A stretch of DNA of 35,181 nt from Candidatus Omnitrophota bacterium (GTDB lineage Bacteria; Hinthialibacterota; Hinthialibacteria; OLB16), in assembly GCA_029261095.1 (NCBI GenBank), contig JAJDBZ010000492.1:1-35181 (forward strand), given 5' to 3'. The notes under the pieces are model-generated. The model searched no databases, was not told the DNA's origin, and saw only the letters and a program-made list of their open reading frames with translations. The position numbers were made by a program, and so were the translations under genes. Shown in pieces: positions 24,562 through 32,356 of this stretch. Numbering within the stretch: position 1 is the stretch's first letter; the number at the start of each line of letters is the position of its first letter.

Positions 24562-25944
24562 TTATTCTTCGCCAAACAAGGATTTTAGAACGATTTCCTT
24601 GATTTCGGTACAAGGAACCCGCGGCCCCTCCGACAAAATGGGGTTAGAGCCCATCAAAACCGGCTGGAGCTCCGGATCTTCGATGTGCCGCCCATGCGAA
24701 CCTTTGACTAGATGAGGATCGAGGGGGATGACCTCGAGCAATCCTCGAAACCCAAGTCTTTTTTTCAAGAGATAGGATCCGATCTTCACTTTGGGAAAAG
24801 CCAGGGCTGGGTCGAGGTAGAGATCCAATGGGTCGTATCCCGGTTTTCTGTGAATATCGACAGTTCTGGCGAAGTCAGGCGCGCACTCATCCTCAAGCCA
24901 GTAGTTGTAGCTAAACCAAGATCCTTTGTCGGCGACGAGGACGAGGTCTCCGGACCGATCATGATCGATACCGAATTCTTTCTGTTCATCGCGATCGAGA
25001 CAGAGTTCGACCCCATCGAGGTCTTCCATCTGTTGACGGACTTTCTCAAGGGGTGTGACAGGTGAGGTATAAACATGGGCGACCTGATGGTCCGCCACCG
25101 CGAAGGCATCGCTCGCTCCGGCATCGAGCAGTTCCAGGCCCTCTTCTTCCCGCACCTTTAAGAATCCGGCTTCGCGAAGGAGACGGTTTATCTGGATGGG
25201 ATGGTTGACCTGTTCGATTCCATACTCGCTCAAAATCAGAATTCTAACGCCTCGGTTCGAGAAATAATCGATGAGTCTTCCCACCACCTCGTCGACCTCG
25301 GCCACTGCTTTCGGGATCTCCGGATCATGGGGACCGAGTTTCTGGAGCGAGTAATCGAGGTGAGGGAGGTAGATCAAGGAGAGGGTCGGGTTCTTCCATT
25401 CGTGAACTTTCATGGAGGCTTCCGCGATCCACTTCGAGGACTCGATGGAAGACGCCGGACCCCAAAAATTGAACAGCGGAAAGGTTCCCAGTTCGGCCTG
25501 TAGACGATCCCTTAGATCGGAGGGAGAGGAATAGACATCGGGTAGTTTTCGTCCATCCGCTTTATAAATCGGACGGGGGGTCACCGAATAATCGGCACTC
25601 GAGTACATGTTGTACCACCAGAACAGGTTCGCGCAGGTGACCGATGGGTCTCGGTTCTTTGCGGTTTCCCAAACTTTCTCGCCTCCGACCAGTCGATTCG
25701 ATTGTTTCCAGAATTGAACTTCCGCCACCTCACGGTTGTACCAACCATTCCCCACAATCCCGTGACCGCTGGGGGGAAGACCCGTCAACATGCTCGATTG
25801 GACGGAACAAGTCACTGCGGGAAGAACTGGTTGAATACGCTGTGAAGAGTGCGCGGCAAGAAAGCGATTGAGGTTGGGGGTCGCTTCCCCCATCAATGAA
25901 GGGGTTAATCCAACCACGTTGATTACCGCTGTCGGGTGGGTCAT
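24562..25944 (-). CDS. eboF: EboF-like alkaline phosphatase superfamily protein
   Basis: The 460-residue protein has the nucleotide pyrophosphatase/phosphodiesterase fold. The nucleophile loop is visible ('LPAVTCSVQSSMLTGLPPSG', Thr45). Other motifs are 'NVVGLTPSLMG', 'HLDYSLQKLGP' and 'LILSEYGI'. Against the family pattern several metal ligands are changed: the Asp before Gly is Val11, the His of Asp-x3-His is Gln201, and the Asp-His pair is Glu240-Tyr241. The place in the operon, three bases after eboC, and the neighbours point to EboF of the ebo/EDB cluster. In cyanobacteria the cluster is needed to bring a scytonemin precursor to the periplasm; substrate here unknown. Confidence 0.8.
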   Translation of the reverse strand: MTHPTAVINVVGLTPSLMGEATPNLNRFLAAHSSQRIQPVLPAVTCSVQSSMLTGLPPSGHGIVGNGWYNREVAEVQFWKQSNRLVGGEKVWETAKNRDPSVTCANLFWWYNMYSSADYSVTPRPIYKADGRKLPDVYSSPSDLRDRLQAELGTFPLFNFWGPASSIESSKWIAEASMKVHEWKNPTLSLIYLPHLDYSLQKLGPHDPEIPKAVAEVDEVVGRLIDYFSNRGVRILILSEYGIEQVNHPIQINRLLREAGFLKVREEEGLELLDAGASDAFAVADHQVAHVYTSPVTPLEKVRQQMEDLDGVELCLDRDEQKEFGIDHDRSGDLVLVADKGSWFSYNYWLEDECAPDFARTVDIHRKPGYDPLDLYLDPALAFPKVKIGSYLLKKRLGFRGLLEVIPLDPHLVKGSHGRHIEDPELQPVLMGSNPILSEGPRVPCTEIKEIVLKSLFGEE

Positions 25945-25947
25945 CGA

Positions 25948-26826
25948 TTAGGTTCCTGAGACTCCGCGATGTCCCCAGACCGTTGCCAAAAAACATCCCA
26001 AGGCGATCATGAACATGAGTGGTTGTGCCATCAACGCCAGAAAAAAGGCGTCCAGCAGACACATGCCCGAGAGCCAGGTCAGGACAGCATCCTTGGTTTT
26101 GGGTGGAGATTTCCGAATGAATCCTATCGCACGCACCATCCAACCGATCCCCAAGATGAAGGCAACAAAAATCAGAAGCGGCATCAAATACGAGGGTAAG
26201 ATCAATACAGGAAGAAAGAGGATTGGCATCACCCAGGAAAGCATTCGTTGTTTGCCAAGATATCGCGCGTTTTCGCTACGAGCGATGATTGTGATCATCG
26301 AGGTGTAGACAAAGATGGTGAGACCGAACCCGATGAGGAACCACCAGACCGGCGGCCACTGCACGGTTGAAGCGGCGACCGCATACACAGTGGCGCGACA
26401 GGCGCCCATCAACAGGAAGGAACCCGCAAACTTTTTGTGGAGGGCGTTGTAGGCGGTGATCAGGCCAAGAAGGAGTAACCCAAGGTAAAACGTAGCCCCC
26501 CCAAACCAAGCCAAGATTCCGATCCCTCCCCCGAGGCAAAGAGACATAAAAGTCAGAGCGGAGAAGCGGCTCACTCTCCCCGATGGGAGGGGTCTTTCGG
26601 ATCTTTCCCGGCGGTCGATCGCTTCGTCGAACAAATCGTTCATAGCCATCCCGCCGGTGTAGAGAAGGCCGATCGCGAGAGCGACCCAGAAGGTCCCTCC
26701 CCAATCAATAGAATTTCCGACAGCGTCGATGGAACATCCCACCATGACATTGGTGAGGCATGTGGGGAGGTTCGAAATGCGCCCCAGCTCTGCGAAGGAT
26801 TTCAGCTTCGAGGGGTTTGGGGTCAC
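25948..26826 (-). CDS. eboC: EboC-like UbiA family prenyltransferase
   Basis: This is an integral membrane protein of the UbiA superfamily with about eight to nine hydrophobic segments. The first Asp-rich motif, 'NDLFDEAIDRRERSERPLPS' (Asn63, Asp64, Asp67, Asp71), binds Mg-diphosphate of a prenyl donor in the family. A second motif is weaker. The frame is open to 26916, but the best start is GTG at 26826: it overlaps the eboE stop in a GTGA, giving 292 residues that begin just before 'LGRISNLPTCLTN'. The ATG-start version would overlap eboE by 94 bases. Stop and eboF start are three bases apart. Prenyl donor and acceptor are unknown. Confidence 0.85.
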   Translation of the reverse strand: MTPNPSKLKSFAELGRISNLPTCLTNVMVGCSIDAVGNSIDWGGTFWVALAIGLLYTGGMAMNDLFDEAIDRRERSERPLPSGRVSRFSALTFMSLCLGGGIGILAWFGGATFYLGLLLLGLITAYNALHKKFAGSFLLMGACRATVYAVAASTVQWPPVWWFLIGFGLTIFVYTSMITIIARSENARYLGKQRMLSWVMPILFLPVLILPSYLMPLLIFVAFILGIGWMVRAIGFIRKSPPKTKDAVLTWLSGMCLLDAFFLALMAQPLMFMIALGCFLATVWGHRGVSGT

Positions 26827-27995
26827 TGTCCGAAAGTCTCTTTCACCCAGTCGATTTCGCGAGCGATCCCTTCCGAGAGTTCCTCGAACTGGAGGTCTCG
26901 CGGTAGAACCTCCCAAGCGTAAGTCTCAACCTCGTAGTGTTTGACCTCGCCCTTCTCCAGGAGCGTCTGCATCCCCTCCTGGACCATCGCTTGAGTGGTT
27001 CCAACCGCGCCCTCTCTTTCCAGGAAGAGAGGCACATGGAAATGAACACGCAACTCTCCCCTAAAATCCGGTGCGATCTCTCCCAAAGCTTCGGGCAGGT
27101 CTTGAAAAAAAATGGACTCCGTACCGGTTCGTCTGACAACAGTTTGGTGAAGGTATCGATCCTCTTGGAAAGTCTGTAGTTGTCGAAGGGCATCGACTCG
27201 TTCGTCGGGATTCATCTGTTCGAAATCGATTCGAATCGCGGAAGAGATCTGGACCTTGCCGATTCGTATTCCCGATGAGGCGTAGGCGTCGATCGCCTCT
27301 CGTTGGTCTTCGAACATGACTGCGGAGTGACAGATATCATGACAGACCCGGAGGTAGCGCAAAACCGATTTTTTATCGCCTTCCTTGAGCAGGTGGTCAT
27401 CGAAGAAGGCGGTCACATCCTGGTGGCAATCCAGGAAGCAGCCCGGTTCCGGTTCCAGATTCAGGTGAATGAGTTTGCCGGATTCGTCTTCCAGTCTACG
27501 GAGGTGATCGGAGACAGAGAGCAGGTTCGCGGTGGCCTTCTCGATGTCGATTTTCGAATTCCCGCCCTTCCCCCAACCGAGGGGGAGAGTCGAGATACTT
27601 CCCTCCTCTCCCTCCTTCATCAATCCGGCCAGTATTTCGATGAGGTCGAAGGTGTAATCGAGCCGTGAGGTCTGCCCCCAATCGGGTTGGTAGACGAGGT
27701 GTTTGACTTTCGGTTGATGGAAATCCCCATGCGGGAACCCATTGAAAGTAAAGGCCTTCAATCCGCAATGATCCAACCATCGTTTCAGGTGGTCGATTCC
27801 GACCCGGTCGATCACATCGCGAGCGCTCCGTGCCGAAAGCCAAAGGCCGATGCCCATCGGCTCATTCGGAGAAACAGATTCCTTCACACGGAGCGCATGT
27901 CGTTCGAGGTTCTTGCGAGTCTCGTCCCAACTCGCTCCAGCATGGACATTGGTGCAATACCCGAGTGTGGTTCCGGGACCTAGAAGATTATCCAT
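26823..27995 (-). CDS. eboE: EboE-like metabolite traffic protein (xylose isomerase-like TIM barrel)
   Basis: The 390-residue protein begins 'LGPGTTLGYCTNVHAGASWD', the typical N-terminus of EboE, with further motifs 'GLWLSARSA', 'FTFNGFPHGDFH', 'VKHLVYQPDWG', 'LNLEPEPGCFL' and 'CHDICHSAVMFED'. The last two provide Glu, His and Asp residues placed as metal ligands in xylose isomerase/endonuclease IV-like barrels. The ATG overlaps the eboB stop by eight bases and the stop overlaps the eboC start by four, so translation is coupled. No enzymatic reaction is proven for EboE that I can name; it is part of the cluster linked to metabolite transfer in cyanobacteria and Pseudomonas. Confidence 0.88.
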   Translation of the reverse strand: MDNLLGPGTTLGYCTNVHAGASWDETRKNLERHALRVKESVSPNEPMGIGLWLSARSARDVIDRVGIDHLKRWLDHCGLKAFTFNGFPHGDFHQPKVKHLVYQPDWGQTSRLDYTFDLIEILAGLMKEGEEGSISTLPLGWGKGGNSKIDIEKATANLLSVSDHLRRLEDESGKLIHLNLEPEPGCFLDCHQDVTAFFDDHLLKEGDKKSVLRYLRVCHDICHSAVMFEDQREAIDAYASSGIRIGKVQISSAIRIDFEQMNPDERVDALRQLQTFQEDRYLHQTVVRRTGTESIFFQDLPEALGEIAPDFRGELRVHFHVPLFLEREGAVGTTQAMVQEGMQTLLEKGEVKHYEVETYAWEVLPRDLQFEELSEGIAREIDWVKETFGQ

Positions 27996-28794
27996 CGACT
28001 TTGAATTTCGAGCATTGGCTCAGGAAAGTTTGGGGATTGGTAAACGAAACTTTTTCGATCTCTTCGGTGGTGTGGCCCCTCCTGGCCATTTCACGGCAGG
28101 CTTTCGGCACCGAGAGAGGATCGCTCGGCCCCCAGTCTCCGGCCGAGTTCATCCACAAGCGTTCGTTGCCATACATTTCGAGGATGTCCACCGCTCGCTG
28201 GGGCGTGCATTTGGTGTCGGGGTAGAGTGTCATCCCCGCCCAATATCCCTCATCGAGAACGATCTGCACGGTGTGTTCTTCAACATGATCGATCAGCACA
28301 CGGCCCGGGTCGATGTTCCCGTTCCGTTTGATGGCGTCCATGATCAGTTTCGTCCCCTTCAGTTTGTCTTCGAGGTGCGGTGTGTGGACCAGGATGAGTT
28401 CATTGTATTTCGAGGCGAGTGCGATTTGTTCTTCGAGGATTTGGATTTCGTTCTTGCTGTTCTTGTTCAATCCGATCTCACCTATGCCGAGAACATTGGG
28501 GCGTTCGAGAAAATCCGGAATGAGAGAGATGACTTCGCGGGCCAACCCGACATCCTCAGCCTCTTTCGGATTGATGCAGAGCCAGCTGTAGTGCTGGATT
28601 CCATAGGTCGATGCGCGAGCCGGCTCGACTTCGGTGAGTTGTCTGAAGTAATCGTAAAAACCCTGCGCGGTTTTGCGATCATAGCCGGCCCAGAAGGCCG
28701 GTTCGGTCAGGGCCACACACCCCGCCTGAGACATCTTTTGGTAATCGTCGATGGTCCGCGAGACCATATGGATGTGGGGGTCGATGTACTTCAT
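27988..28794 (-). CDS. eboB: EboB-like TatD family metal-dependent hydrolase
   Basis: The 268-residue TIM barrel begins 'MKYIDPHIHM', giving the His7-x-His9 metal pair. Other ligands are visible: Glu106 ('GIGEIGLN'), His137 ('LVHTPH'), His170 ('LIDHVEEH') and Asp220 ('NSAGDWGPSDPL'). These are the ligands of the TatD/amidohydrolase group, so an active hydrolase is likely, with unknown substrate. The ATG overlaps the stop of the preceding small gene (ATGA) and the stop overlaps the eboE start. The neighbours make EboB the best name; a generic TatD nuclease is less likely. Confidence 0.88.
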   Translation of the reverse strand: MKYIDPHIHMVSRTIDDYQKMSQAGCVALTEPAFWAGYDRKTAQGFYDYFRQLTEVEPARASTYGIQHYSWLCINPKEAEDVGLAREVISLIPDFLERPNVLGIGEIGLNKNSKNEIQILEEQIALASKYNELILVHTPHLEDKLKGTKLIMDAIKRNGNIDPGRVLIDHVEEHTVQIVLDEGYWAGMTLYPDTKCTPQRAVDILEMYGNERLWMNSAGDWGPSDPLSVPKACREMARRGHTTEEIEKVSFTNPQTFLSQCSKFKVDG

Positions 28795-29090
28795 GGCTTC
28801 GCTCCCGGGTAGGTTCCAAAAGCCCCCTTGAGCCCGGCAGCCGATTCCAGGGGTTCCATTGTCGGATCGCTGAAGTGGTCGAGGACCCGCTTGGCGCGGC
28901 CCGGTTCTTCATCCGACAGGATTTTGAGGGCCTCGCGAAAAGATAGAATCCGAAAGTCCTCACCATTGTCCCCCTCTTCGGATTCAGCTCGGTCGAGGCG
29001 ATCGAGAAATGCGGCGAGGTCCAGGAGTTTGGCGCGGTGTTCCAGGTAATAGAGTTCGATGACCTGTTGTCGGTTCAATGGGCAAGACAT
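28791..29090 (-). CDS. Small helical protein at the eboA position, unknown function
   Basis: The 99-residue protein has a predicted helical first part ('IELYYLEHRAKLLDLAAFLD', then 'RLDRA'), an acidic patch ('ESEEGDNGED') and a helical second part. No signal peptide or membrane segment is seen. It is the first gene of the ebo-type operon and overlaps eboB by four bases; GGAG lies nine bases before the ATG. EboA in other clusters is about twice as long, and I see no clear likeness, so I do not call it eboA. It may be a replacement or an adaptor for the TatD-like protein. Confidence 0.7.
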   Translation of the reverse strand: MSCPLNRQQVIELYYLEHRAKLLDLAAFLDRLDRAESEEGDNGEDFRILSFREALKILSDEEPGRAKRVLDHFSDPTMEPLESAAGLKGAFGTYPGAKP

Positions 29091-29141
29091 CCTTCATCAC
29101 TCCTCATCGGGCGGGCAGCGTTCTTTTGTTGTGAATGAGGA

Positions 29142-29170
29142 ATATTAGACAATTCGGAATGGAGGGTCTA
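29142..29170 (-). promoter_or_regulatory. Candidate promoter of the ebo-type operon
   Basis: On the minus strand, TAGACC (29165-29170) and TAATAT (29142-29147) are 17 bases apart, a fair sigma-70-like pair 52 bases before the first ATG. Each hexamer has four of six consensus bases. The rest of the 211-base gap holds no gene that I can support. Confidence 0.3.
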
Positions 29171-29301
29171 TTGGCGGGGTCGATGGGTTTCTTTCGGCAT
29201 CTCGTCGACTTAAGACCGAGCATTAGCGATACGGAGCCGGCTTCGACCAGTGCAGATTTACAAGTCCCTCCAGGGGATTTGGTCGGGGTCAGCCCTGGGA
29301 T

Positions 29302-29694
29302 TTATCCCTGGGTGGGTTTGACTTTGAGGTCATGAATATCGAATTTCAATAATTGGGCATCATTCGTGACCAGAGTGAATTCATGGACAATCGCGGTAGC
29401 CAGGATCAAGGCGTCCGGGATTTTCAGTCGGCGCCGCCGCCGGATTTGAATCGCTTCTTTTTCCACTTCCTCGGTGATGGGAATGACCTCGATACGATCG
29501 AGAAAGGCTATCTCTTTTTCTTGTTCTTCATCAGTGATATCGGGATAAGAAAGGAGTTCTATGCGGGTGATCTGGCTGACAGCGATTCCAAGCTCTTCTT
29601 TGAGCGAGTCTTCCAGGAAGGAGACCGCGCGCTCTTCCCCGGCGAGGAAGTCAATCGCGATATTCGTATCTAAGAGTAGATCAATCCCACTCAT
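29302..29694 (-). CDS. vapC: VapC-like PIN domain toxin
   Basis: The 130-residue protein is a PIN-domain ribonuclease. Acidic residues of the active site are visible: Asp9 ('LLLDTN'), Glu46 ('ITRIELLSYP'), Asp94 ('KIPDALILATA') and Asp112 ('TND'). VapC toxins cleave specific RNAs, often initiator tRNA or the sarcin-ricin loop of 23S rRNA; the target here is unknown. The gene overlaps its presumed antitoxin by 14 bases. The stop lies 211 bases upstream of the ebo-type operon. Confidence 0.88.
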   Translation of the reverse strand: MSGIDLLLDTNIAIDFLAGEERAVSFLEDSLKEELGIAVSQITRIELLSYPDITDEEQEKEIAFLDRIEVIPITEEVEKEAIQIRRRRRLKIPDALILATAIVHEFTLVTNDAQLLKFDIHDLKVKPTQG

Positions 29695-29917
29695 CTCTCA
29701 GCTCGCGCTGGACAGCGACACTGTTCCTTCTGGCCAGGACGGAGCCCGAGAGGGAACCGGCAAATGACATGAGATCCGGATTTGCCGATGTTCTCGCGCC
29801 TGAGGAAATCGTCAGAGTCACCTCGGCCGGGCCTGTGGGAACCTCATCGGGGAGAGTCAGATTCAGAAGGATTCGATGATCTTCCGGAACCTCGATTTGA
29901 GTACGGATCTTTTCCAT
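29681..29917 (-). CDS. Putative antitoxin partner of the PIN-domain toxin
   Basis: The 78-residue protein lies directly upstream of, and overlaps, vapC, the usual order. Its N-terminal part ('TQIEVPEDHRILLNLTLP') is a strand-rich start found in small antitoxins with the 'DEVPTGPAEVTL' pattern. Its C-terminus 'RNSVAVQRELRDEWD' is the acidic helical tail that usually blocks the PIN toxin. No classical AbrB or ribbon-helix-helix fold could be read with confidence, so DNA binding is unproven. Confidence 0.75.
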   Translation of the reverse strand: MEKIRTQIEVPEDHRILLNLTLPDEVPTGPAEVTLTISSGARTSANPDLMSFAGSLSGSVLARRNSVAVQRELRDEWD

Positions 29918-29971
29918 GGTGTTCTCAGTCTATCCCAAGTGGACCTTGTTTGGGAGTCTCGAACCGATCCC

Positions 29972-31636
29972 TCACCCCGCCCCCGAAACCTTCCCCCAAT
30001 CCTCCAGCAGAATCAGCAGGTCCTCTGCATCGATGTTCCCATCGAGGTTAATGTCGGTAGCGTAGGTCGGGGTCGGCGTGGCGGTACTCGTCGGGGTCGG
30101 AGTGGCTGTCGGCGGTTCGCCCGCCCAGGGTGGGTGGAAGAGACGGAAGACGGTATCGCGCTCCATTTGTTCGCCCCGGCAATTCAGACCGGGATTAAAA
30201 GATTCGGAATACCATGCGACTCCCGCGAATGTGTCATCGGCGGCGCACTTGATGGTGTGCTCCCCAGAGTTCTGATCGTTCTCCTCGAAAGTGCTGACCC
30301 AAAATGTCGGCGACATCGGGTTTTGATCCGCATCGTAAAATCGCGCAACCGGCGCCCCATCCCCACCGTTTCGCCATGCGACAAAGAGGTTCCCTTCATC
30401 GGGTTGGGCATACAAATCCATCGCAGTTGGGTCAGAGAAATCGGGTGGGTCGGTGAGATCGTCGTCCGCTTGCAGCACATTGATCACTGAAGCATCGGAT
30501 AGGTCTTCCTCTACCTCCACCACGACCACACACGGGTGGTATCTGCCCAAACCATCCATCCCCCTCACCGCGATATATCCGAGACGCCTTCCCGCCGCCA
30601 CGGCACGTTCCTCACCCCCCGGTTCCAGCGACACGATACCGGGAGGAAGAGGCGCCCCGGATAAGTAATCTCCCAAATCCTTGACCACACTCCCCCCGTC
30701 ATCGAAAACCGTGGCGGTGTTGACCGCTGTCCTGACAATGAACCAAGGGTCTAATGGAATGGTTCCAGCACTTCCATAGACTCTCCCTTCCGCAACGCTT
30801 TGGCGAGCGGGAGAGTTTCGACCCGCATGGGGGTAAGCAAAGCTGGGGACCAGTACACTTCCATCGTCATCGTAGATTGAAATGACGATGATGGGCTTTC
30901 CTGGGTTCGAGAAACCGAAAACGGCTCCGGGATCACCACCGGTGCGATCCTCCGTCACCACGACGACTTGATCTTGGACGAGGGCTTCGATACCGCATGA
31001 CCGACTTGCCCCTGTTCCAGGTGTACGAGAGGGGTGGTTTTCTATCGTTCCCGCTGGAATTGACTGACCCGCGATTGCGTTAATTCTTGAGTGTATTTGA
31101 ACGAGATGCATATCACTATTCGAATTCACGTAAGAGGTGGCGCTGATTGTGTTAGTTGGTGAGATGATTTCACTAAAGTCAGCCATTCGAAATGCTGAGA
31201 AACTGAATGGAGCACTTGCCATAATTGAATAGTATCCGCCTCCTGAAACTGCAATTCCAAACCCTTCGGTATCGCTGGCACCATCCACCACTGCTCCAAG
31301 AAATCCTTGAGGGTCTTCATGATCCTTTCCATCTAGAAGAATTCCATCTGCCCTTCGAGTCCCTAAGCCAAAGATGGGATGAATCTCATAAAACATCTGA
31401 ATCGGACCGCACGGTGAGATGGCATCATGACCAAAAATGTTGACACCCGGATGAGCCAGTCCTTTCGCCCTTGCGCTCATATCCAACGAATTGAACCCAT
31501 TCCCTCCCACTTCGTATTCAGGCCAGGGTTTAATCTCCGCCGTCAGCGGAAACACATCCGCCGATTCGAGGTCCATTTGGGCGAGGGAGAGCGCGGGGAA
31601 GAGGCCGAGAAGGAGGAGGGCCGGGAGGGGGCGCAT
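29972..31636 (-). CDS. Secreted protein with Thr/Pro linker and dockerin-like tail
   Basis: The 554-residue protein starts with a signal peptide ('LPALLLLGLFPALSLAQ', cleavage near residue 19). I do not recognise the main body (20-500), which is rich in beta strands and has no catalytic motif I can name. The end has a linker of repeated Thr-Pro (about 508-525) and one dockerin-like calcium loop, 'DINLDGNIDAEDLLILL' (Asp528 region). A degenerate copy of its end lies at 32357-32690. The ATG lacks a clear ribosome site; the leader is C-rich because of a G-rich tract on the other strand. Confidence 0.75.
   Translation of the reverse strand: MRPLPALLLLGLFPALSLAQMDLESADVFPLTAEIKPWPEYEVGGNGFNSLDMSARAKGLAHPGVNIFGHDAISPCGPIQMFYEIHPIFGLGTRRADGILLDGKDHEDPQGFLGAVVDGASDTEGFGIAVSGGGYYSIMASAPFSFSAFRMADFSEIISPTNTISATSYVNSNSDMHLVQIHSRINAIAGQSIPAGTIENHPSRTPGTGASRSCGIEALVQDQVVVVTEDRTGGDPGAVFGFSNPGKPIIVISIYDDDGSVLVPSFAYPHAGRNSPARQSVAEGRVYGSAGTIPLDPWFIVRTAVNTATVFDDGGSVVKDLGDYLSGAPLPPGIVSLEPGGEERAVAAGRRLGYIAVRGMDGLGRYHPCVVVVEVEEDLSDASVINVLQADDDLTDPPDFSDPTAMDLYAQPDEGNLFVAWRNGGDGAPVARFYDADQNPMSPTFWVSTFEENDQNSGEHTIKCAADDTFAGVAWYSESFNPGLNCRGEQMERDTVFRLFHPPWAGEPPTATPTPTSTATPTPTYATDINLDGNIDAEDLLILLEDWGKVSGAG
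29980..30180. repeat. Direct repeat copy A (3' end of secreted gene)
   Basis: About 200 bases covering the linker and dockerin-like tail match 32365-32568 in the same orientation, with roughly 85 percent identity estimated by eye. The pair brackets most of the secreted gene and the plus-strand toxin-antitoxin genes. Confidence 0.8.
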
Positions 31637-31680
31637 GGTAGGGGGATTTTAGGATAGGTATGGGGGTTGGGGATAGGGGG
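31637..31680 (+). other. G-rich tract, possible G-quadruplex
   Basis: Runs of five, five, four and five G lie at 31641-31645, 31662-31666, 31669-31672 and 31676-31680, directly upstream of the minus-strand secreted gene. Four runs of at least four G in 40 bases can fold into a quadruplex; the leader RNA of the secreted gene would be the C-rich strand. Confidence 0.5.
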
Positions 31681-31747
31681 AAACAGTGCTTTAGGCCCGA
31701 AAACTCTTCCATCCTCTACACTCGACTGGACAGCCGAGATAAACTAA

Positions 31748-31761
31748 ATCGATGTGTCGAT
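31748..31761. promoter_or_regulatory. Palindrome before the antitoxin gene, possible operator
   Basis: Arms ATCGA/TCGAT with a TGTG centre lie next to the ribosome site (AGGAGA at 31762-31767) of the antitoxin gene. Antitoxins commonly bind palindromes at this place to repress their own operon. Confidence 0.4.
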
Positions 31762-31773
31762 AGGAGATAAACC

Positions 31774-32004
31774 ATGTCGAAAACCCTCAATGAAATCGAG
31801 TGCGCGGCTCTGTCGCTTTCCGACAAGGAGCGCGCTTTGCTGGCTCACAGGTTGATTGAAACCTTGGATCAGAGCATCGAGGAGGATGTTGAAGAGGCTT
31901 GGTTAGACGAGGCGGAGAAAAGGTACGAGGACTACCGCAAGGGGCGCATCGGAAAAGTCTCCGCCGAGGTCGCACACAAAGCAGCTCGCGAGTCCCTTGG
32001 ATGA
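31774..32004 (+). CDS. Addiction module antitoxin (TIGR02574-like)
   Basis: The 76-residue acidic helical protein has the pattern of small addiction module proteins paired with RelE/ParE toxins: 'LSLSDKERALLAHRLIETLD' then 'EEAWLDEAEKRYEDYRKG', with 'SAEVAHKAARESL' at the end. AGGAGA lies before the ATG at a normal distance. Its stop overlaps the toxin start in an ATGA. The toxin is neutralised by direct binding in the family; the palindrome upstream suggests self-repression. Confidence 0.88.
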   Translation: MSKTLNEIECAALSLSDKERALLAHRLIETLDQSIEEDVEEAWLDEAEKRYEDYRKGRIGKVSAEVAHKAARESLG

Positions 32005-32294
32005 AAACGGTTTCCTACCTCGATCCCGCCAAAGCGGAAATGATCGAGGCGGCGCGTTACTACGAGGAGGAAGCGCATGGCCTCGGCCATGATTTTCTGG
32101 ATGAGATCGAACACACCGTCTCCATGCTCCAGAAATACCCGCGTTCGGGAAGGCTCGTCCGAAATGGAATCCGCAGGCGGTTGGTCCGGCGATTCCCATT
32201 CGGAATCCTTTTCGGCGAGGAATCGGATGAGATTGTGATCGTCGCGGTCATGCATCTCAAGAGGCGACCGGACTATTGGTTGAATCGGATTTGA
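32001..32294 (+). CDS. ParE/RelE family toxin
   Basis: The 97-residue protein has the fold signature of ParE/RelE toxins: 'AEMIEAARYYEEEAHGLGHD', 'FLDEIEHTVSMLQKYP', 'RRRLVRRFPFGILFGEE' and the end 'VMHLKRRPDYWLNRI'. RelE members cut mRNA on the ribosome and ParE members poison DNA gyrase; the helix-rich start and this ending favour a ParE-like protein, without proof. ATG at 32001 overlaps the antitoxin stop by four bases. The longer open frame upstream belongs to another reading of the antitoxin. Confidence 0.88.
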   Translation: MKTVSYLDPAKAEMIEAARYYEEEAHGLGHDFLDEIEHTVSMLQKYPRSGRLVRNGIRRRLVRRFPFGILFGEESDEIVIVAVMHLKRRPDYWLNRI

Positions 32295-32356
32295 ATGTGG
32301 TCTCGGATTGGTCGGGAGCGGCCTGCGGCGTCGATCAAGAAATCTAAAACCTCTCC

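Noticed and set aside
26827-26916. Longer EboC start at 26916
   Set aside because: It would overlap eboE by 94 bases, and its added residues are Arg-rich without likeness to UbiA proteins; GTG at 26826 forms a neat GTGA overlap.
29135-29335. Open frame of 66 codons on the plus strand between the ebo-type operon and vapC
   Set aside because: No ribosome site, no family likeness, and it runs into the vapC 3' end on the other strand.
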